From positions 1-8,030 of the forward strand of contig NIVA01000235.1 of assembly GCA_002254335.1 (NCBI GenBank): a stretch of 8,030 nt of DNA, given 5' to 3'. Below, piece after piece: positions 4,720 through 8,030 of the stretch. Positions within the stretch are counted from its first letter, which is position 1, and every line of letters starts with the position of its first letter. Made by a program: the position numbers and the translations under genes. The notes beneath the pieces are model-generated. The model was not told where the DNA came from. It did not search any database and saw only the letters and a list, made by a program, of their open reading frames with translations. Source of the stretch: Bacteroidetes bacterium 4572_114 (GTDB lineage Bacteria; Bacteroidota; Bacteroidia; Bacteroidales; 4484-276).

Positions 4720-5880
4720 ATGAAAATCGCATTAACAAAATATTTTAGCAGAAGTTCTCAAATAGGAATGTTGGCCGTAATCGCGCTCAGTTTGTTAATC
4801 CCATTTACATATGCTAATGGCCAAAATCTCAAAACGTATCCTAAACAAAACCATGAAATCCACTTCGACGAACACCCTTTTCCGTTTGGCAACAATCCTA
4901 ATAATTTAGACTTTTCTATACCTGAAACAATGCGTTTTCCGGTTGGCGAACTGCTCAACACTTTCAAAGGATTGGATGATGATATCTATTATATTGACAG
5001 TGTTTTTTCTTATACAACAGATCAAAAGGACACCAAACAATCCTACAGCTATGATGATGAAGGGAATTTATTAAGGATACTTTTTCAATTGCTGGAAAAC
5101 GGTGTATGGAAAAATATTAGCTTGTTAACCCACACCTATGATGGTAATGGGAAATTGCATACTCAGGTTTTGCAGACATGGGAAAACGGTGCATGGATAA
5201 ATTACCAAATGTACACAACTACTTACAATAGCAATGGTGATCGACTTACTTTACTGAGTAGTGGATGGAAAAATGAAATATGGAAGAATTCTGTTATGTA
5301 TTTCTGGACTTATGATGAAGGTGGCAACATTCGTACCGACATCACTCAATACTGGCAAAATGGAATATGGGTGAACAGGGGAATTCGTTCTTATACTTAC
5401 GATGCAACTGGAAATAGGCTAACATGGTTGGGTAAAGGATGGGAAAACAATACTTGGGTAAATGGATATTTGTACACCTACTCTTACAATGAAACAGGTA
5501 ATTTACTAAAAGATCTTTATCAGAAGTGGGCGAATGGAGAGTGGGTAAATAGTTCTAAAATAGATTATACCTATGATGACAATGGAAATTTAACAACCAA
5601 AGTTTATCAATGGTGGCAAGGGGGAGAGTGGGAAGAAACAACGATAATAGAATATACTTACGACATCCTGGGCAATTTACTTGAAGAATTTACCCAGCAT
5701 TATTGGTGCATTTATTCGGAGGAGAAGAAAATTGAATATGTTTATAATCTTGGATCGAACCACATTAAAGCATTTGGGTTCGAGTGGGTTGATGATGGTC
5801 GGGTGGGATTAATACTACAGCGAAGATTATCATTTACAATTAACACACGGCTGAGAATAACAAATAGCAACTGCTATTGA
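4720..5880 (+). CDS. Secreted 29-residue-repeat protein (YTYD..GN / W.NG.W.N repeats)
   Basis: I chose the ATG at 4720, giving 386 residues, because it follows the previous stop by 7 bp and opens a signal peptide (MKIALTKYFSRSSQIGMLAV, then IALSLLIPFTYANGQ, cleavage near residue 34); the longer open frame from 4627 overlaps the upstream gene. After a linker rich in Asn, Pro and Phe, seven tandem 29-residue units fill residues 108-310, a 28-residue unit follows (311-338), and a partial one ends the array. The consensus per unit is [YT]xYDxxGNLxxxxxQxWxNGxWxN. The YD..GN part resembles YD/RHS repeats, but there is no RHS core or toxin domain. Such repeats occur in exported Bacteroidota proteins, many with a T9SS sorting domain, which is absent here. 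The C-terminus (GLILQRRLSFTINTRLRITN and four more residues) is basic and unlike the repeats, so a frameshift near 5785-5800 is possible. Function unknown; a binding or structural role outside the cytoplasm is a guess. Confidence 0.82.
   Translation: MKIALTKYFSRSSQIGMLAVIALSLLIPFTYANGQNLKTYPKQNHEIHFDEHPFPFGNNPNNLDFSIPETMRFPVGELLNTFKGLDDDIYYIDSVFSYTTDQKDTKQSYSYDDEGNLLRILFQLLENGVWKNISLLTHTYDGNGKLHTQVLQTWENGAWINYQMYTTTYNSNGDRLTLLSSGWKNEIWKNSVMYFWTYDEGGNIRTDITQYWQNGIWVNRGIRSYTYDATGNRLTWLGKGWENNTWVNGYLYTYSYNETGNLLKDLYQKWANGEWVNSSKIDYTYDDNGNLTTKVYQWWQGGEWEETTIIEYTYDILGNLLEEFTQHYWCIYSEEKKIEYVYNLGSNHIKAFGFEWVDDGRVGLILQRRLSFTINTRLRITNSNCY
5041..5733 (+). repeat. Coding tandem repeat, 87-bp period (29 residues)
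   Basis: Seven 87-bp units start at 5041, 5128, 5215, 5302, 5389, 5476 and 5563; an 84-bp unit follows at 5650-5733. The protein phrases YxYDxxGN and WxNGxW recur at fixed spacing with no residue gained or lost across the first seven. DNA identity between units is moderate, so the array is old and in-frame rather than freshly expanded. Confidence 0.85.
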
Positions 5881-5939
5881 ACAGATTATTATGTAACAAG
5901 TATGAAGACCAGGGAAAAATGGATGTGAAATGAGTAATA

Positions 5940-5954
5940 AACTGTAAGACAGTT
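5940..5954. other. Perfect short palindrome between convergent genes
   Basis: AACTGT-AAG-ACAGTT forms a 6-bp stem with a 3-nt loop in the 106-bp gap between two convergent genes. A bidirectional terminator would be expected here, but neither side has a convincing T-run directly after the stem. It may be a weak terminator or chance. Confidence 0.3.
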
Positions 5955-5986
5955 ATCCGTAAAAACTGGCATTATAAAAAACCCTG

Positions 5987-6727
5987 TCAGCCCAACTCTT
6001 CAAAAATCCGAAAAAGCTGCTCTTTCTTGCGCGAAGAGACCGGCACCCACGAACCATCGTCCATAATCAGGTGGCCACCTTCGGCTTTATCATAGCGAAG
6101 GATATGGTCGAGGTTGACAAGGTGCGACTGGTGGGTGCGGAAAAACCCGGAAGGGACCAACATCTCGTCATACTCCTTCAGTGTTTTCGATACCAGGAGT
6201 TTTTCACCATTGGCAAGGTAAAAAGTTGTGTAGTTTACATCCGACCCGCAGCGGACAATATTTTCGAGGTTGATGATGTGGATACTTTCGGCAGTGCGCA
6301 AAACTATTTTATTTATCTTTTCGAGGTTGGCCAAAAATGCCTTGAACTTCTGTTCGGTCTTTTCGTTAAGGATTGTTTCGCCGGCCTTCTCAACAGCTTG
6401 CAACAAATCGGAGGCAGCCACAGGTTTAAGGATGTAATCCATGGCACTGAAACGAAATGCCCTGACAGCGTACTCTTCATGGGCGGTAATAAAAATAATC
6501 CTGAAATCGATATTATCAAATTTCTTTAGCAGGTCGAAACCTGTCCCATCCGGCAGGTTGATGTCGAGCAAAACCAGATCGGGTTTTTCCTGAAGGATCA
6601 ATTCGTGGGCAGAACGTACATCACCGGCTTCGCCCAGGATATTGAGTTTCTCACTGCCCAGGCCCAGGATATCCCTGATGGTGCTCCTTGCCTTGGGTTC
6701 GTCATCGATAATTACAAGAGAAAGCAT
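5987..6727 (-). CDS. LytTR-family DNA-binding response regulator
   Basis: This is a two-domain cytosolic transcription regulator of 246 residues, the usual family length. The receiver domain (about 1-120) has the acidic pair D8/D9, phospho-acceptor D55 in LVLLDINLPDG, T81 in IIFITAHEEYAVRAF and K101 in DYILKPV, so all phosphorylation residues are intact. The LytTR DNA-binding domain (about 138-244) shows KIVLRTAESIHIINLENIVR, then VSKTLKEYDEML, FFRTHQSHLVNLDHI and a final SSRKKEQLFRIF. The gene lies downstream of, and on the same strand as, a LytS/YehU-type kinase (6821 onward), its obvious partner. The 93-bp gap is longer than usual for such a pair and contains a promoter-like element. The target genes cannot be read from sequence; LytTR sites are two 9-bp direct repeats, and I did not find a convincing pair here. 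Confidence 0.95.
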   Translation of the reverse strand: MLSLVIIDDEPKARSTIRDILGLGSEKLNILGEAGDVRSAHELILQEKPDLVLLDINLPDGTGFDLLKKFDNIDFRIIFITAHEEYAVRAFRFSAMDYILKPVAASDLLQAVEKAGETILNEKTEQKFKAFLANLEKINKIVLRTAESIHIINLENIVRCGSDVNYTTFYLANGEKLLVSKTLKEYDEMLVPSGFFRTHQSHLVNLDHILRYDKAEGGHLIMDDGSWVPVSSRKKEQLFRIFEELG

Positions 6728-6742
6728 ATATTTTGATTTTTA

Positions 6743-6750
6743 CAAAAGTA
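6743..6750 (-). promoter_or_regulatory. Possible -7 element for the response regulator gene
   Basis: TACTTTTG on the minus strand matches TAnnTTTG, 15 nt before the ATG at 6725-6727. The wider CCTACTTTTG is identical to the one before the LiaF-like gene. A -33 TTTG at the proper spacing is missing, so independent transcription of the regulator is only a possibility. Confidence 0.35.
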
Positions 6751-6820
6751 GGAACAATCAGTTAAAAATTAATGCTAAATGCCTCTATAATTTTGTAGAA
6801 GTTAATTCACAAACATCACA

Positions 6821-8030
6821 TCAAATACTTTCCACAAATGGCATAGTAATAACAACCCTTGTGCCTTTTGCATTTCCATCAGCCCCCTTCAAATCGATAA
6901 CCTCAAGGGTGAATTTCCGTTTAAACTTTTTTCCCATCACTTCCAGGCGTTCCCGTGTAATCATTGTGGCCATCGACTGATTATGTTTTGCTTTTTTGTG
7001 TTGGGCAGCAAACTCCCTTCCCACACCATTATCTTCAATTATAAACTCGATATCACCAGCTTTTTTGTGGCACCGCACTTTAATATTTCCCAGACCCTCT
7101 TTTAACCTAAACCCATGTTCAACAGCGTTTTCAATAAATGGCTGTGTCAGCATGGGCGGGATTTTAATTATGTCGGCCTCAATGTTTTTATCCTTTTCAA
7201 TGTCGAAACTAAATGTATCCCCGAACCTCAACATCTGCAATTGTAGGTATATGTTCAGCATATTCAATTCTTTTTCCAACGGAACAAATTCAACCCTTGA
7301 ATTTTCCAGTGTCATCCTTACAAGGTCGGCAAATTTTGAAAGATAGTCCCCCGCACTTACAGGGTTCTTTTTATAAATATAACTTTGTATGGCGATTAAT
7401 GAATTAAAAATAAAATGGGGGTTCATCTGCGAACGGAGAAGACGGTTTTCCAGCTCGGAAGCCCTATGTCGGGCCTTAAGCCGGGTATTGACAAGCAACG
7501 CATATCCAATCAGGAGCGATAACAAAAAAACAATGGCAATTGCCACAATGAAACGTGTACGACTGCCTATCATTAATTCCTGCACCTTATTGTGTTCGGT
7601 GAGAAGTGCAATGTCCTGTTCCTTTTTTTCGGTTTGATATTTAATTTCCATTTCGGTGATTGCCCTAAACTGCCCGGCAATAAACAGGCTGTCTTTCATA
7701 CCTGAATAAAGCCTGAAGTATTCCAATGCTTTTGCAGGATCGCCCCTTCGGCCCCAAACTTCATACAAGTTTTTGTAGGCATACATTTTCATTCGCGGCG
7801 CCCCGGTCAAACTTGCTGTTTCAAGGCTTCTTTGTGCGTATTCCAATGCCCTGGCCTGATTGTTCTTTAGCAAATATGCCTGGCTTATACCGCCCAGTAT
7901 TTCGGCAATATTTATGTTGTCCTGCTCTTGCCCGGAAAGCCCAAGTGCCTGGTTAAAATACGCCAAAGCTTTATCAGGTTCCCCTTCCTTTAAAAATGAA
8001 ATGCCAATCGACTTATAGCAATCATCAAGA
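6821..8030 (-). CDS. TPR-containing sensor histidine kinase, LytS/YehU type (5' end beyond window)
   Basis: The frame is open to the right edge, so the true start lies outside; 402 residues are visible. The visible N-terminal part is made of TPR helices: GISFLKEGEPDKALAYFNQA (residues 9-28), a second unit around 45-70 with ARALEYAQRSLE, and a third with PAKALEYFRLY. A coiled linker follows (about 121-153), then one transmembrane span (about 160-180, IVAIAIVFLLSLLIGYALLV). The kinase core has LRSQMNPHFIFNSLIAIQSY with the phospho-accepting His205, and an ATP-binding domain with the N-box PFIENAVEHGF (Asn301) and DNGVG (333-337). The TPR part is presumably outside the inner membrane and detects an unknown signal; the core passes phosphate to the LytTR regulator encoded next. 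An internal TTG at 7964-7966 could be mistaken for the start, but the TPR match continues upstream of it. All catalytic residues are present. Confidence 0.95.
   Translation of the reverse strand, partial: LDDCYKSIGISFLKEGEPDKALAYFNQALGLSGQEQDNINIAEILGGISQAYLLKNNQARALEYAQRSLETASLTGAPRMKMYAYKNLYEVWGRRGDPAKALEYFRLYSGMKDSLFIAGQFRAITEMEIKYQTEKKEQDIALLTEHNKVQELMIGSRTRFIVAIAIVFLLSLLIGYALLVNTRLKARHRASELENRLLRSQMNPHFIFNSLIAIQSYIYKKNPVSAGDYLSKFADLVRMTLENSRVEFVPLEKELNMLNIYLQLQMLRFGDTFSFDIEKDKNIEADIIKIPPMLTQPFIENAVEHGFRLKEGLGNIKVRCHKKAGDIEFIIEDNGVGREFAAQHKKAKHNQSMATMITRERLEVMGKKFKRKFTLEVIDLKGADGNAKGTRVVITMPFVESI

Noticed and set aside
5041..5733. RHS/YD-repeat polymorphic toxin
   Set aside because: There is no RHS core motif, no C-terminal toxin domain and no immunity gene; the 29-residue unit with W.NG.W.N differs from standard YD repeats.
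5961..5990. Terminator hairpin CTGGCA...TGTCAG before the regulator stop
   Set aside because: The stem is short with a mismatch and overlaps the coding end; not convincing as a terminator.
6071..6529. 152-residue plus-strand open frame inside the response regulator
   Set aside because: It is antisense to a clear LytTR regulator and shows no domain of its own.

Overview
This window most likely comes from a Bacteroidota genome, probably a Bacteroidales/Marinilabiliales-type environmental lineage. The support is a type IX secretion (T9SS) C-terminal sorting domain, a TPR-type LytS/YehU histidine kinase paired with a LytTR response regulator, TAnnTTTG-like promoter elements, A/T-rich leaders without clear Shine-Dalgarno sites, and a LiaF-like membrane protein. 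The family calls below come from reading the sequence, not from database searches.

Left part (1-2260, all genes on the minus strand). A YedF-family DsrE-domain protein (1877-2260) is followed by selD (477-1511, selenophosphate synthase with a catalytic Cys rather than Sec). Further downstream is the start of a small LiaF/DUF5668-like membrane protein (1-167, cut by the window edge). The gaps around selD hold three low-complexity arrays of 8-bp units. Arrays A (273-360) and B (1550-1685) share the unit GGAGTGNT on the plus strand. Array C (1758-1845) has the related unit GGAAAGNT on the minus strand, so B and C could fold against each other. The YedF gene seems to have lost its N-terminal TusA-like domain.

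Middle (2261-5880). A 408-bp gap without genes contains a strong 22-position imperfect hairpin (2305-2366). Three plus-strand genes for exported or surface proteins follow. The first is a YadA-head-like repeat protein (2669-3841) whose T9SS sorting domain lies in another frame (3781-4071); it looks like a frameshifted or deletion-damaged cell-surface protein and it lacks a signal peptide. The second is a secreted protein of unknown function (4149-4712). The third, 7 bp later, is a secreted protein built from about eight 29-residue YTYD..GN / W.NG.W.N repeats (4720-5880).

Right part (5987-8030, minus strand). A sensor histidine kinase with TPRs, one membrane span and a HisKA-type core (6821 to beyond the right edge) lies upstream of a LytTR response regulator (5987-6727). 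They form a two-component pair; the regulator may also have its own promoter.

No rRNA, tRNA, CRISPR array, transposase or phage gene was recognised. The most unusual material is the set of 8-bp arrays bracketing selD, the hairpin next to the truncated yedF, and the split T9SS gene.
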